DNA of 64,000 nt from an uncultured Litoreibacter sp. (GCA_938030665.1 CALHHY010000026.1:1-64000); one strand, 5' to 3'; positions 40,338 to 52,201 are shown, numbered from the stretch's first letter. Notes: generated from the letters alone by a model not told the origin. Program-made: numbers and translations.

Positions 40338-40364
40338 AGTTCTCCTGCATTATGCGGGAGAACT
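40338..40364. repeat. Near-perfect 12-bp hairpin AGTTCTCCTGCA-TTA-TGCGGGAGAACT
   Basis: Read directly; one G-T pair, no flanking T-run on the plus strand. Confidence 0.8.
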
Positions 40365-40509
40365 CGGCCTATTTAACCCTGAATATTACAATTTCGCTCA
40401 CAAAAACCGCGCCACGATAAGCCCTGCGTGAGGCGGGTATCGGGCAGGGGTAGTCGCCGGATAGACCTGTTGCCAGCACATGCTTTCAACTTTCCAAGGA
40501 CCCCCACCC

Positions 40510-40998
40510 ATGACCCATACACGCAACAATATCTGGACGCTGCTGACCGCCGGCGCGCTGGCGACGCTGGCTTTTGACCTGTTCGGCCAGGGCCTCTCCC
40601 CCCTTCTGGGCTACGCGAAACTGGCCCCGGTCGGGTTGGCGCAAGGCACGATCAAAGCCGTCTTCGGCGCGGCCCCCAAGGGCATTGGCGACATCGTCCA
40701 TATCATGACCGGGCTGATGGTTTATTCACTGGGCTACGTGCTGGTGGCACGCCCGATCCAGCAGAAGCTGATGCCGAACCTGCATTGGGGCCTGACCTCC
40801 ATCGCCTATGGCGTCGGCCTCTTTATCTTCGCGCTGTATTTTGTGGCGCATCTGATTGCAGGCAACAAGCCGTTCCTGGGCTGGACCGGGATCACCTATG
40901 TCGCACTTTGGGGGCATATCCTTTACGCCATGGTGCTGGTGGCGGTGCTTGAAATGAACCCGTTCGGCAAGCGCAGCGTCGCGCCGCTCGCCGCTTGA
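40510..40998 (+). CDS. Hypothetical integral membrane protein
   Basis: Four hydrophobic segments; MTHTRNNIWTLLTAGALATLAFDLFGQGLSPLLGYAKL. Confidence 0.75.
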   Translation: MTHTRNNIWTLLTAGALATLAFDLFGQGLSPLLGYAKLAPVGLAQGTIKAVFGAAPKGIGDIVHIMTGLMVYSLGYVLVARPIQQKLMPNLHWGLTSIAYGVGLFIFALYFVAHLIAGNKPFLGWTGITYVALWGHILYAMVLVAVLEMNPFGKRSVAPLAA

Positions 40999-41030
40999 AC
41001 CACCGCGCATGGCCTGCCACAAGGCGGGCC

Positions 41031-41546
41031 ATGATCACCCGCACCCACCTTAAAGGCGACGCCGCCAGCACTGCCACCTATTCCGATTGCGAGCGGTACC
41101 GCTACGACTTGACCCGCATTTGGGCGGAGGATGACGGCCGCATCGCCTTTGTGATGCTGAACCCCTCGACCGCGACCGAAGTGCAGAACGACCCCACGGT
41201 GGAACGCTGCGAGCGTCGCGCCCGCGCCCTTGGCTACGGCGCGTTTCGCGTTTGCAACATCTTCGCCTGGCGCGACACCGACCCCTTCAAGATGCGCAAG
41301 GCCTCGGACCCGGTCGGGCCTGCCAATGACGCGGCGATACTTGATGCCTGCAATTGGGCCGGCAAGCTGGTCTGCGCCTGGGGCACCCATGGCGCGCATC
41401 TGCACCGGGGCCCCGAGGTAGAGACGCTGATGCGGGGGACGGGCCAGCCACTTTACCACCTGGGTCTCAGCAAAGCCGGCCACCCCAAACATCCGCTGTA
41501 TATCGCCTACACCCAGCAGCCGCAGCTGTGGACGGCAGCGGGTTAG
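41031..41546 (+). CDS. DUF1643-family protein
   Basis: RIAFVMLNPSTATEVQNDPTVERCERRARALGYGAFRVCNIFAWRDTDP. Confidence 0.9.
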   Translation: MITRTHLKGDAASTATYSDCERYRYDLTRIWAEDDGRIAFVMLNPSTATEVQNDPTVERCERRARALGYGAFRVCNIFAWRDTDPFKMRKASDPVGPANDAAILDACNWAGKLVCAWGTHGAHLHRGPEVETLMRGTGQPLYHLGLSKAGHPKHPLYIAYTQQPQLWTAAG

Positions 41547-41556
41547 CGCTGGTTCG

Positions 41557-42402
41557 TCAGACCGCCGGCTGCGCGGAAGGCCCAAAAGGCGCAGCCACCA
41601 GAAAGATGTCGTCAAGCGTCAACTCGACGTCATTGTCCACAGTGCCGATGATGGCGTCATCGGCCAAAATATCAGTACCGGTGGCCGACACCACCAAGGA
41701 CAGGCTCGGCTGTGGCGTGCCTTCCTCAAAAAGCACCGTGATCGTGTCCTCGTCCGGGTTATAATCCGTAATCCGCGCGCCGTTGTCATCGGTGAGCCAG
41801 GTTCCAAGGACAAACGCATCCTCGCCTTCCTCTCCAGCCGCCACATCGCCGTTGCCCAGCTGCAAGACGTCGTCGCCATCGCCACCGAACAGCTGGTCGG
41901 CACCATCAAAGTCCTGACCGCCAAATTCGGCATCGCTGACCCCATCATAAGAGCCGGTTAGCACGTCGTCCCCGGCTCCGCCTCGCAAGACATCCGCGCC
42001 AAACTCGCCAAACAGCAAATCATTCTGTGGGCCGCCTTCTAGCTGGTCATTGCCGGTGCCCCCCAAGAGGGTGTCCGCGCCAAACCCGCCAGCCAGCACA
42101 TCATCGCCGCCGTCGCCAGAAATGAAATCGCCGCCCGGCAGGCCGCGCAGGTCGTCATCGCCAGGCCCGCCATTGATCGTGTCATCACCAAAGCCACCGA
42201 AAATCAGGTCGTCGCCCGCTCCGCCAGAAACCGTGTCATCTCCGTTCATGGCGGTGATACGATCCGGGCCATCGGTGCCTTCAATCGTCTCCGGTTCATC
42301 GGTGCCTTCAAGGCTGTCGAACCGCTCGCCGTCGCCCTCGTCAGCGAGGAACAGCAGACTGGTGCCCATGAAGACCACCATTATAGAGAATGCAATCAGC
42401 AT
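41557..42402 (-). CDS. RTX-type calcium-binding repeat protein with N-terminal hydrophobic anchor
   Basis: MLIAFSIMVVFMGTSLLFL followed by about ten GGxGxDxLxG nonapeptides (SGGAGDDLIFGGFGDDTINGGPGDDDLRG...). Confidence 0.9.
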   Translation of the reverse strand: MLIAFSIMVVFMGTSLLFLADEGDGERFDSLEGTDEPETIEGTDGPDRITAMNGDDTVSGGAGDDLIFGGFGDDTINGGPGDDDLRGLPGGDFISGDGGDDVLAGGFGADTLLGGTGNDQLEGGPQNDLLFGEFGADVLRGGAGDDVLTGSYDGVSDAEFGGQDFDGADQLFGGDGDDVLQLGNGDVAAGEEGEDAFVLGTWLTDDNGARITDYNPDEDTITVLFEEGTPQPSLSLVVSATGTDILADDAIIGTVDNDVELTLDDIFLVAAPFGPSAQPAV

Positions 42403-42752
42403 CAGATGTACTCGTTTACTCGCCAAAACTGCAGGGAACTTTGATGGAATTTTGTGGGAAAGGGAAGCCGCACCGCCATATTTAAACCATAGTATCAAAT
42501 AATTACGTGGTTAATTGTATCGCTATTGGCAACAATACTGCCGATCTGAGGGGTACAGGTGATAAAACCGGGGATGTTTCGCCGTATTCTTGCCGCATAG
42601 CATGGCAGGCCGCTGCGATGATTCACACTTTCCTTTTGCGCCAAACCCTCCTATACGCGCGCATCGGCTTCCATAGGGCCGACCCTCCATGGGCCTTGCT
42701 GGACGACATCCCGGCCTGCGCCATAACCCTTAACCTTTTGAAGGAGACCCCG

Positions 42753-43022
42753 ATGTCGATCACTGCTGAAGAAAAAGCCCGCGTCATGAAAGAATTCGCC
42801 ACGAAAGAGGGCGACACCGGCTCCCCCGAGGTGCAGGTCGCAATCCTGACCTCCCGCATCACCACGCTGACGGAGCATTTCAAAACGCACAAAAAAGACA
42901 ACCACGGCCGCCGCGGCCTGCTGAAAATGGTCGCGCTGCGCCGTAAGCTGCTGGACTACACCAAGGCGAAAGACGAGGCCCGCTATCAGGACCTGATCAA
43001 GCGCCTGGGCATCCGCCGCTAG
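42753..43022 (+). CDS. rpsO: 30S ribosomal protein S15
   Basis: [66 protein letters not shown]. Confidence 0.98.
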   Translation: MSITAEEKARVMKEFATKEGDTGSPEVQVAILTSRITTLTEHFKTHKKDNHGRRGLLKMVALRRKLLDYTKAKDEARYQDLIKRLGIRR

Positions 43023-43048
43023 GCTGACCGGCCACCGCAGAATAGAAA

Positions 43049-43078
43049 AACGCCCGCTGCAGCCAGCGGGCGTTTTTT
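43049..43078 (+). terminator. Rho-independent terminator after rpsO
   Basis: AACGCCCGCTGCAGCCAGCGGGCGTTTTTT. Confidence 0.9.
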
Positions 43079-43102
43079 GTTGCGTGTCCTGTGGCGCAGG
43101 TA

Positions 43103-44494
43103 TCAGCCGGTCCAAAGCTCCGTATCAGGGTGGAACTGCGACCAGGCGAACCAGAATGCCTGGTGGCTGCCAAGGTCATCGCCAGCTGCGTCAACAGCCC
43201 TGATCCCGCCCGCGTCCAGCTTGAGCCGAACATTCTCGAACGCGATCTCTTTGCCCTGACGCAAGGCTGCCATGGCGGTGCTGCGCTGGAACGCCACCGG
43301 CGTGCCGGAGGCAGTCACGATCCCGATGATATCCTCGTGCACCGACAGGCGAGGGTCCACGTCACCAACCGGAAAGATCGGGCCATTCGCGTCGCGGCCA
43401 TTGCGGAAGTTGAAGTCACGGCCCAGGGCCAGCTCCTCAATCAGCACGGTCGTTTCCGGATGCGCCTTTTTCCAGGTGCCCCAGTCAGTGGTGACCACGC
43501 CGGCCTGTTCCAGCTGCACGCCTTTCTTGGCCAATGGCCCCGTCACCGCCTTGCCGAGGAACGTGTCGAAGACGGAATAGGTCTCGACGTCATACATCAC
43601 CTTGTTGGAGCGTATCAGCAGGCCCGAGGTACGCAGGATAGGGCGCTTGATGCCCGCCCCCAGATTGTCGGTGAAATAGGCCTGCGCCGCACCGCACAAA
43701 GTGCAATAGGGGATGCCCAGATCCCGCCCGCCAAGCGTGTCGTTGACCATCTCGCGGACTTCCATGATGCGGCGGGGATAGGCGCGGTATTCGCCGTTCA
43801 CCTCGACGCCGAAGACAATGTCGTCATCCTTGAGCCATGTCGCCTCTTCAGCCGTGCTGACGGGCGGGTTGTCAGCCGCCGGGATGCAGTTGCAGCGCCC
43901 GTTCGTCGTGTCATATTCGCGGTCATCGATCAGCACCCCACCCCAGGAGACGTGCCGCCAGTCGATATCGCCCTCGACAAAAATCTGGTCCCAGCCGGGT
44001 ACCACAGTCGTGAAGATGGCGCGTTTGGCTTCCAGATAGTCAGGCGGCGCGGGGATATCCCAGGCGATCAGCCGGTCGGTGACGTGGCCCCATTGGTTCT
44101 GGTTGGGAAGCTGCGTCTTGAAAAGCGTGGCCGCCGCGTCGTTCAGCGCGTTGTTCAGCTGCTGGCTGGGTGCGAAGCGCATCAGGTCTGCAATCAGCCA
44201 GACCAGCCTTGGGTCGCCGGACTCCGCGATTTGCTCAAGCGCCAGCGACTGGTCACGGCCCCATGAGGATTGCTGCATGCTGTCGATGAAAGCGGCTTTG
44301 ACCGCGTTCTTCACATCCTCCGACAACGAACCCGTGGGGATTTCGGGCGGGAAGCCAAACTCGTCAGTAACGTATTTCGGCAGCTCGGCCTGCGCCGGGG
44401 CTGGGATGGAGGACATAACAGCCGTGGCCGCGAAAGCCGCCACCAGCATGTATTTCGTGAGGGTTCCAGAAACGGAACGGAGTGCTGCAATCAT
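43103..44494 (-). CDS. DUF3179-family secreted protein
   Basis: Signal peptide; PYCTLCGAAQAYFTDN, GLLIRSNKVMYDVETYSVFDTFLGKAVTGPL. Confidence 0.88.
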   Translation of the reverse strand: MIAALRSVSGTLTKYMLVAAFAATAVMSSIPAPAQAELPKYVTDEFGFPPEIPTGSLSEDVKNAVKAAFIDSMQQSSWGRDQSLALEQIAESGDPRLVWLIADLMRFAPSQQLNNALNDAAATLFKTQLPNQNQWGHVTDRLIAWDIPAPPDYLEAKRAIFTTVVPGWDQIFVEGDIDWRHVSWGGVLIDDREYDTTNGRCNCIPAADNPPVSTAEEATWLKDDDIVFGVEVNGEYRAYPRRIMEVREMVNDTLGGRDLGIPYCTLCGAAQAYFTDNLGAGIKRPILRTSGLLIRSNKVMYDVETYSVFDTFLGKAVTGPLAKKGVQLEQAGVVTTDWGTWKKAHPETTVLIEELALGRDFNFRNGRDANGPIFPVGDVDPRLSVHEDIIGIVTASGTPVAFQRSTAMAALRQGKEIAFENVRLKLDAGGIRAVDAAGDDLGSHQAFWFAWSQFHPDTELWTG

Positions 44495-44760
44495 AGTGAA
44501 GCCTTTCGCCGGCGCTTTGCGCGCAAGATTGGGTGAGGTCAGATCCTGAGCAAAAATCGTCGCAAAGCCGTCGCCACACCAATCACGTTTCCAATATTTT
44601 TCGTGGGGTTTGTTTCAATCGTTGTCATTTGGCGCCCTGATCTGATGAAGAGGCCGGGCAATAACCAAGCGCCGAGACCCAGAAATGCGCGTCTCACCCG
44701 TCAGCAATCCCCCACTTTCCAAACGCCGCAAACCCCTATATAGCCGCCTCATCTGAGACG

Positions 44761-44849
44761 TGGCGCGCGGACCCCCGCGCCATACAAAGGAAACAGGGGT
44801 CGGCGGCAATGGGGCCGCCATTGAAATGGGAGACGCGGGAAGGCCCGCG
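44761..44849 (+). promoter_or_regulatory. Structured pnp leader (three hairpins)
   Basis: TGGCGCG/CGCGCCA (44761-44782), GGCGGC/GCCGCC (44802-44819), CGCGGG-AAGG-CCCGCG (44834-44849). Confidence 0.55.
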
Positions 44850-44874
44850 AGTGCTTCCAGATAGGAAACGACAC

Positions 44875-47007
<2,133 letters not shown>

Positions 47008-47033
47008 CACCGCTTTCCGCTTCGTCAGAACAC

Positions 47034-47065
47034 AAGAAGCCCCGGCCGCAACGCCGGGGCTTCTT
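47034..47065. terminator. Terminator after pnp
   Basis: AAGAAGCCCCGGC-CGCAAC-GCCGGGGCTTCTT, 13-bp stem. Confidence 0.9.
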
Positions 47066-47093
47066 CGTTTTGGTAAAGGGAAGTGGAAGACCG

Positions 47094-47951
47094 TCAGCTC
47101 AGGAACTGATCAATCACCTGCTGCTGCAGCTTCTTGCCGTCCGGGTCTGGCGCGGTTTTGAGAGCGCAAAAATCCTCCCCCCAGTTGGAGGTGCGTGTAC
47201 GAATTGGCGGATCTTCGGCCTCAACGCAGCGCATCACGACGGCTGCCACCTCGTCGGCTGTCTGATATATGTCGCCAGTTCCGGCCCGCGCCTGCGCGCC
47301 GCCTACGTATTTTTGCAGGATCGGCAGGTATTCATCCTCCAGCATCCCGCCGGTGCCCTCCACCTGCTTCATCACGTTGGCCGCAAATTCGGAGGCGATG
47401 CCGCCCGGCTCTACGCATGTGAAATACACCCCGAAATTGGGGGTGATATAGCTGGCCATCGCCTCCATATACCCCTCCACCCCGAATTTAGCACCGCAGT
47501 AGATTTCGTTAAACGGCTGACCCACCAGCCCGCCAACAGAGGAGACGGTGACGACATGGCCCGCGCGCTGCTTGCGGAAATGGCCGATCACTGCCTTGGT
47601 GCAGCGCACGACGCCCATGAAGTTCACATCCATCACCCAGTTGATGTCTTCCTCCGTTGCCTGCTCGGTGGAGCGGACGTAACCGGCACCGGCGTTGTTG
47701 ATCAGCACATCAATTCGGCCCGCTTCCGCGATAGCCTGATCCACCGCCGCTGTGATCGTGGCGCTGTCCTGCACGTCCAGCGCCAACACATGCAGCGCAA
47801 CCCCTGCCTGCTGCGCGGCGGCGTCCAGCGCCTCGCGCCTTTCAAGGTTCCGCATGGTCGCGAATACCGTGTGGCCGGCTTTGGCAGCTTGGATGGCGGT
47901 GCTGATGCCAAGGCCGCTAGAGCAGCCGGTAATGAGGATCGATTTCGACAT
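47094..47951 (-). CDS. Short-chain dehydrogenase/reductase
   Basis: ILITGCSSGLGISTAIQAAKAGHTVFAT; NNAGAGYV. Confidence 0.88.
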   Translation of the reverse strand: MSKSILITGCSSGLGISTAIQAAKAGHTVFATMRNLERREALDAAAQQAGVALHVLALDVQDSATITAAVDQAIAEAGRIDVLINNAGAGYVRSTEQATEEDINWVMDVNFMGVVRCTKAVIGHFRKQRAGHVVTVSSVGGLVGQPFNEIYCGAKFGVEGYMEAMASYITPNFGVYFTCVEPGGIASEFAANVMKQVEGTGGMLEDEYLPILQKYVGGAQARAGTGDIYQTADEVAAVVMRCVEAEDPPIRTRTSNWGEDFCALKTAPDPDGKKLQQQVIDQFLS

Positions 47952-48029
47952 GGAGGAAGTGCTTTCAAATGGGTTTCAATGGGACGACCTTATTCGTTGA
48001 CATAGCGCGATGCAGCCCAAAAACCGCCC

Positions 48030-48103
48030 CAGACTTTCACAGAAAGTCTGCGCCCAAATCTTCCAAGAGGATTTGCCGCCCGCCCTTGCATCACAGCGGG
48101 TGG
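48030..48103. ncRNA. Three back-to-back stem-loops, candidate structured RNA or repeat element
   Basis: CAGACTTT/AAAGTCTG (48030-48050), CAAATCTTC/GAGGATTTG (48055-48075), CCGCCCGC/GCGGGTGG (48076-48103). Confidence 0.5.
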
Positions 48104-48174
48104 GGTGTTCAAACCGGCGACATGTTACCGCTTGCCACCCTTAGCCGAATATCACACCGCAGCAGGCCCCATCC

Positions 48175-48819
48175 ATGAGCGATGCTTATACCCCGCCTCA
48201 CGACCCTTTAGAGGTGATCTATGATGATGCGGAGCTGCTGATCGTCAACAAGCCGACCGGCCTTTTGTCGGTGCCGGGCAAAGGGGCCCACCTGGCCGAT
48301 TGCCTGCTCGCACGGGTGCAGGCCGCATACCCCACCGCGCTGCTGGTGCATCGTTTGGACCGCGACACGTCGGGCGTGATGGTGTTTGCCCTCAGCCCCG
48401 GTGCACAACGCCACCTGGGCCTGCAGTTTGAACGCCGTCACACCAAGAAGACCTACATCGCCCTGGTGCATGGGCAGGTAGCCGACCCATCGGGGGAGGT
48501 CGATCTGCCCCTGATCGTGGACTGGCCCAACCGTCCCTTGCAGCATGTCAATTACGAGACAGGCAAACCGGCCCTCACCCAATGGCGACGGGGCGCGGTG
48601 ACGGACGGGGTGACCCGCATGCGGTTATTTCCCATGACCGGCCGGTCACACCAGCTTCGCGTGCATATGAAGGAGATCGGGCACCCCATCCTGGGCGATC
48701 CGTTCTACTCATCCAACTGGCAGGACTATCCGCGGATGATGCTGCACGCGCAAAGCCTGGCGGTGCGTCACCCCGATGGCGGCAGGCATATGAGCTTTCA
48801 GGCGAAAGCACCGTTTTGA
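48175..48819 (+). CDS. RluA-family pseudouridine synthase
   Basis: LLIVNKPTGLLSVPGKG, LLVHRLDRDTSGVMVFALS, TGRSHQLRVHMKEIGHPILGD. Confidence 0.93.
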   Translation: MSDAYTPPHDPLEVIYDDAELLIVNKPTGLLSVPGKGAHLADCLLARVQAAYPTALLVHRLDRDTSGVMVFALSPGAQRHLGLQFERRHTKKTYIALVHGQVADPSGEVDLPLIVDWPNRPLQHVNYETGKPALTQWRRGAVTDGVTRMRLFPMTGRSHQLRVHMKEIGHPILGDPFYSSNWQDYPRMMLHAQSLAVRHPDGGRHMSFQAKAPF

Positions 48820-48934
48820 CGCCTGGCCGGTGATGGCCCACGCCAAAGACAAACATGGAAAACGGAAATTTACTCTAATTTGAGACTCGCCATTTATGAA
48901 GCACATCAGTTGATCTGTTGCGCGAGTTGTATTG

Positions 48935-50044
48935 ATGGCCACTTTCACCTTTGACGTGTTCTACCTGGGAAGTTTTGCCGACGTCGATGTCGACGAAGGC
49001 GACACGAATGCAGAGAACGCCGATGATCTTCTCGCCATCTATGATGATTTCAGCGTGGCCAGCTTACTGGTCAATGACGCCGATGATGACGGGACAATCC
49101 GCGACAATGAGATCCAAGTCGCCGGTGATACCGTCAGCTTTGACGTAGGCGCCGGTAATGTGACGACCGAGCTTGATTCAAGTATTGAATATGCGATCAC
49201 CGTCACGCGCGGCGATGGCAGTACCTACACGACCACCGCGATTGTCTATCAAACCGTTACAGGCGATGTGTTTGTTCTGGGTGACATATTTGACGGGATA
49301 AATGTTCAGTCATTCGAGCTGACATCGGCCATCAACACGGACCCAGGTGGGACATCTGCCCGGGACAAGCTTTATACCCTAAACATTGTCTGCTTCGCGA
49401 CCGGTACGATCATTGAAACCGCTGCGGGGCCGCAGCGGATTGAACAAATTGTCGCGGGCACGCTTATCAGAACCTATTTCGACCAGTTCCAACCTGTCCG
49501 GCACATTGGCCGCAACCGTGACGCAACCGGTCCGACATCCTGGCCCGTTTGCTTTGCCGCAGGCAGCCTGGGGAAGGGGATGCCTTCGCATGAATTGCGG
49601 GTCACCCAAAACCACCGGATCATGACAAACGCCCCGGTCGCACGTCAGCTGAGCGGTCATCACAACGCGTTTCTGGCCGCCAAACACCTGGCGGGTCTGA
49701 CCGGTATTGCGCTTGATGAAAGCGCGGAAGACATAACCTACTGGTACATGCTGTTTGACCGGCATCAGGCGATCCAGGCCAACGGGGCCTGGGCGGAATC
49801 GCTGTTTTTGGGCAGGCAGGCCATCGGCGCCTTGTCACCCGCAGACCGCGTGATGGTCATGAGAATGAAAGACACGCTCGACCCCGGCCTATTCGTCGCA
49901 CCGCGCCTGCCTGACTTGAAAGGATTTGCCCGCAAAGAGCTGCTGCGTTCTGTCAGAAAAGGGCAGCCCGTTTTCCGACGTGAAAACGATGCCGCCAGAC
50001 ATGCAAACCAAACGCGGCCCGCGACGCTGGCTCAAACAGGCTAG
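48935..50044 (+). CDS. Hint (hedgehog/intein)-domain protein
   Basis: IVCFATGTIIETAAGPQRIEQIVAGTLI ... SHELRVTQNHRIM; N-terminal Asp-rich secreted-like region. Confidence 0.88.
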   Translation: MATFTFDVFYLGSFADVDVDEGDTNAENADDLLAIYDDFSVASLLVNDADDDGTIRDNEIQVAGDTVSFDVGAGNVTTELDSSIEYAITVTRGDGSTYTTTAIVYQTVTGDVFVLGDIFDGINVQSFELTSAINTDPGGTSARDKLYTLNIVCFATGTIIETAAGPQRIEQIVAGTLIRTYFDQFQPVRHIGRNRDATGPTSWPVCFAAGSLGKGMPSHELRVTQNHRIMTNAPVARQLSGHHNAFLAAKHLAGLTGIALDESAEDITYWYMLFDRHQAIQANGAWAESLFLGRQAIGALSPADRVMVMRMKDTLDPGLFVAPRLPDLKGFARKELLRSVRKGQPVFRRENDAARHANQTRPATLAQTG

Positions 50045-51471
50045 GACCGGTTCCAGCCGCTGACGGCTTTAACCTCCAAAAACTCCTCCAGACCCCATGC
50101 GCCGCCTTCCCGCCCATTGCCCGATTGCTTGTACCCCCCAAAAGGGGAGCCCTGGGCAAAGCCGGAACCATTGGTTTCCACCATCCCCGACCGCAGGCGG
50201 CGCGCCACCCGGCGGCGTTTTTCGTCATCTTCAGTCTGGATGTAGTTGGTCAAACCATAGGGCGTATCGTTGGCCAGCGCGATTGCATGCGCCTCGTCGT
50301 CAAAGGGCATTATGGACAGCACGGGCCCGAAAATCTCCTGCTTGTAGATTTCCATGTCGGGGGTCACATCCGTGAAAACCGTCGGGCGGCAGTAGTAGCC
50401 ACGGTTCAGGCCCTCGGGACGACCGGGGCCACCCGCCACCAGCCGGGCACCTTCGGCGATCCCCTGCTCGATCAGGCCCTGCACCTTGTCAAACTGCGCG
50501 GCTGACACCAGCGGGCCGATATGCTTGCCCTCTTCGGAGGCGGGACCGACGCGGGTTGCCTCCGCCGTCTCGATAGCTTGGGCCACGGCTTCCTCGAAGC
50601 GGGACTTTTCGACCAGCATCCGGGTTGGCGCGTTGCAGGACTGGCCTGTGTTGCGGAAGCAGCGGGCCACCCCCTGACTGACGGCTTTCTCGGCCGCATC
50701 CGCGAAGATGATGTTGGCCCCTTTGCCGCCAAGCTCCAGCGACACGCGTTTCAGGGTTTCCGCCGCCGCGACAGAAATCAACTTGCCCGCCCGCGACGAC
50801 CCCGTGAAGGAGACCATGTCAACTTCAGGATGCGCGCTAAGCTCTGACCCGACCCCCGCGCCTTCGCCATTGACCATGTTGAACACACCTTTCGGGAAAC
50901 CGGCCTCATGGATGAAATCGGCAAAAAGGATGCCTGATAGCGGCGCGATCTCAGAAGGCTTCAGGACCGCGGTGCAGCCAGTGGCCAAAGCCGGGATCGC
51001 CTTCAACACGATCTGGTTCATCGGCCAGTTCCAGGGCGTGATCAGCGCGCAAACCCCGATTGGCTCGTACAGTGTGGCCTCCGTCTCGGTAAACATCCGG
51101 TCAAATTCAAAACTCTCAAGCGCCTTGAGGAAGCCACCAAGGTGCCAGGAACCGGCACCGACCTGCTGCGCGCGCGCCAGATCCTGGGGCGCGCCCATCT
51201 CAAGCGAGATCGCCTGCGCCATCTCCTCCGCCCGGTCGTTATAGACCTCCGACAACGTCTTGAGCAGGCCGATGCGATCCGCAACGGGTGTCTGCGACCA
51301 GCCTTCAAAAGCCGCGCGAGCCGCCATGACGGCCGCATCCGCATCCGCTGACGACCCAAGAGAGATGGTCGCGCAGACCTCCTCCGTCGAAGGGTTGATC
51401 ACATCAAAAGGACTGGCGTTCTTGGGTGAAACCCATGCACCGTTGATGTAGAAATTTTCCAGATTTTTCAT
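50041..51471 (-). CDS. NAD(P)-dependent aldehyde dehydrogenase
   Basis: ITPWNWPMNQIVLKAIPALATGCTAVLKPSE, VSLELGGKGANIIFADA, NTGQSCNAPTRM. Confidence 0.95.
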   Translation of the reverse strand: MKNLENFYINGAWVSPKNASPFDVINPSTEEVCATISLGSSADADAAVMAARAAFEGWSQTPVADRIGLLKTLSEVYNDRAEEMAQAISLEMGAPQDLARAQQVGAGSWHLGGFLKALESFEFDRMFTETEATLYEPIGVCALITPWNWPMNQIVLKAIPALATGCTAVLKPSEIAPLSGILFADFIHEAGFPKGVFNMVNGEGAGVGSELSAHPEVDMVSFTGSSRAGKLISVAAAETLKRVSLELGGKGANIIFADAAEKAVSQGVARCFRNTGQSCNAPTRMLVEKSRFEEAVAQAIETAEATRVGPASEEGKHIGPLVSAAQFDKVQGLIEQGIAEGARLVAGGPGRPEGLNRGYYCRPTVFTDVTPDMEIYKQEIFGPVLSIMPFDDEAHAIALANDTPYGLTNYIQTEDDEKRRRVARRLRSGMVETNGSGFAQGSPFGGYKQSGNGREGGAWGLEEFLEVKAVSGWNRS

Positions 51472-51550
51472 AGCCGCAGCCTCCCGATTTGCTATCGCGC
51501 TTATGCCGCGTATAGTCTTGGCAACCTAGTCTTTTATGGAAGGAAGCACC

Positions 51551-52201
51551 ATGGGTCTGCGCATCAATGACACCATTCCGAATCTGAGCGTCATGACCGA
51601 TCAGGGAGAAATCTCGCTCCATGATTGGGTCGGTGATGGCTGGGCGGTCATTTTCAGCCATCCAAAGGATTTCACGCCGGTCTGCACCACAGAATTCGGG
51701 GCCGTCGCACAGCTGGCCGATGAATGGGCGAAGCGGGGCACGAAGGTGCTCGGCGTCTCTGTTGACGGGGTCGAGGATCATATCAAGTGGAAAGCCGATA
51801 TAGAGAAAGTCGCCCAGGCAAAGGCTGAATTTGCGATTGTCGCCGATGACGGGCTGGAGATGGCAAAGGCCTTTGACATGCTGCCCGCCGAGTATGTGCT
51901 GCCCGACGGCCGCACCCCGGCCGACAGCGCCACGGTCCGGTCAGTATTCATTGTTGGACCCGACAAGCAGGTCAAACTGATGATGACCTACCCGATGACC
52001 GTGGGGCGCAACTTTGCCGAGATCATCCGCGCGCTTGACGGATTGCAAATGTCCGCCAAAGGCGTGGCGACACCTGCAAATTGGGAGATCGGGCAAGACG
52101 TCATCGTGCCGCCTGCGGTCTCAACCGAAGATGCGGAGGCCAAGTTTGGCACTGTGACGACAGTTCTACCCTATCTGCGCACCGTCAAGGCACCAGGGTA
52201 A
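51551..52201 (+). CDS. 1-Cys peroxiredoxin (Prx6 type)
   Basis: AVIFSHPKDFTPVCTTEFGAVAQLADEWAKRGTKVLGVSVDGVEDH. Confidence 0.93.
   Translation: MGLRINDTIPNLSVMTDQGEISLHDWVGDGWAVIFSHPKDFTPVCTTEFGAVAQLADEWAKRGTKVLGVSVDGVEDHIKWKADIEKVAQAKAEFAIVADDGLEMAKAFDMLPAEYVLPDGRTPADSATVRSVFIVGPDKQVKLMMTYPMTVGRNFAEIIRALDGLQMSAKGVATPANWEIGQDVIVPPAVSTEDAEAKFGTVTTVLPYLRTVKAPG

Noticed and set aside
42050-42240. Tandem DNA repeats in 42.0-42.2 kb
   Set aside because: Explained by RTX nonapeptide coding repeats.
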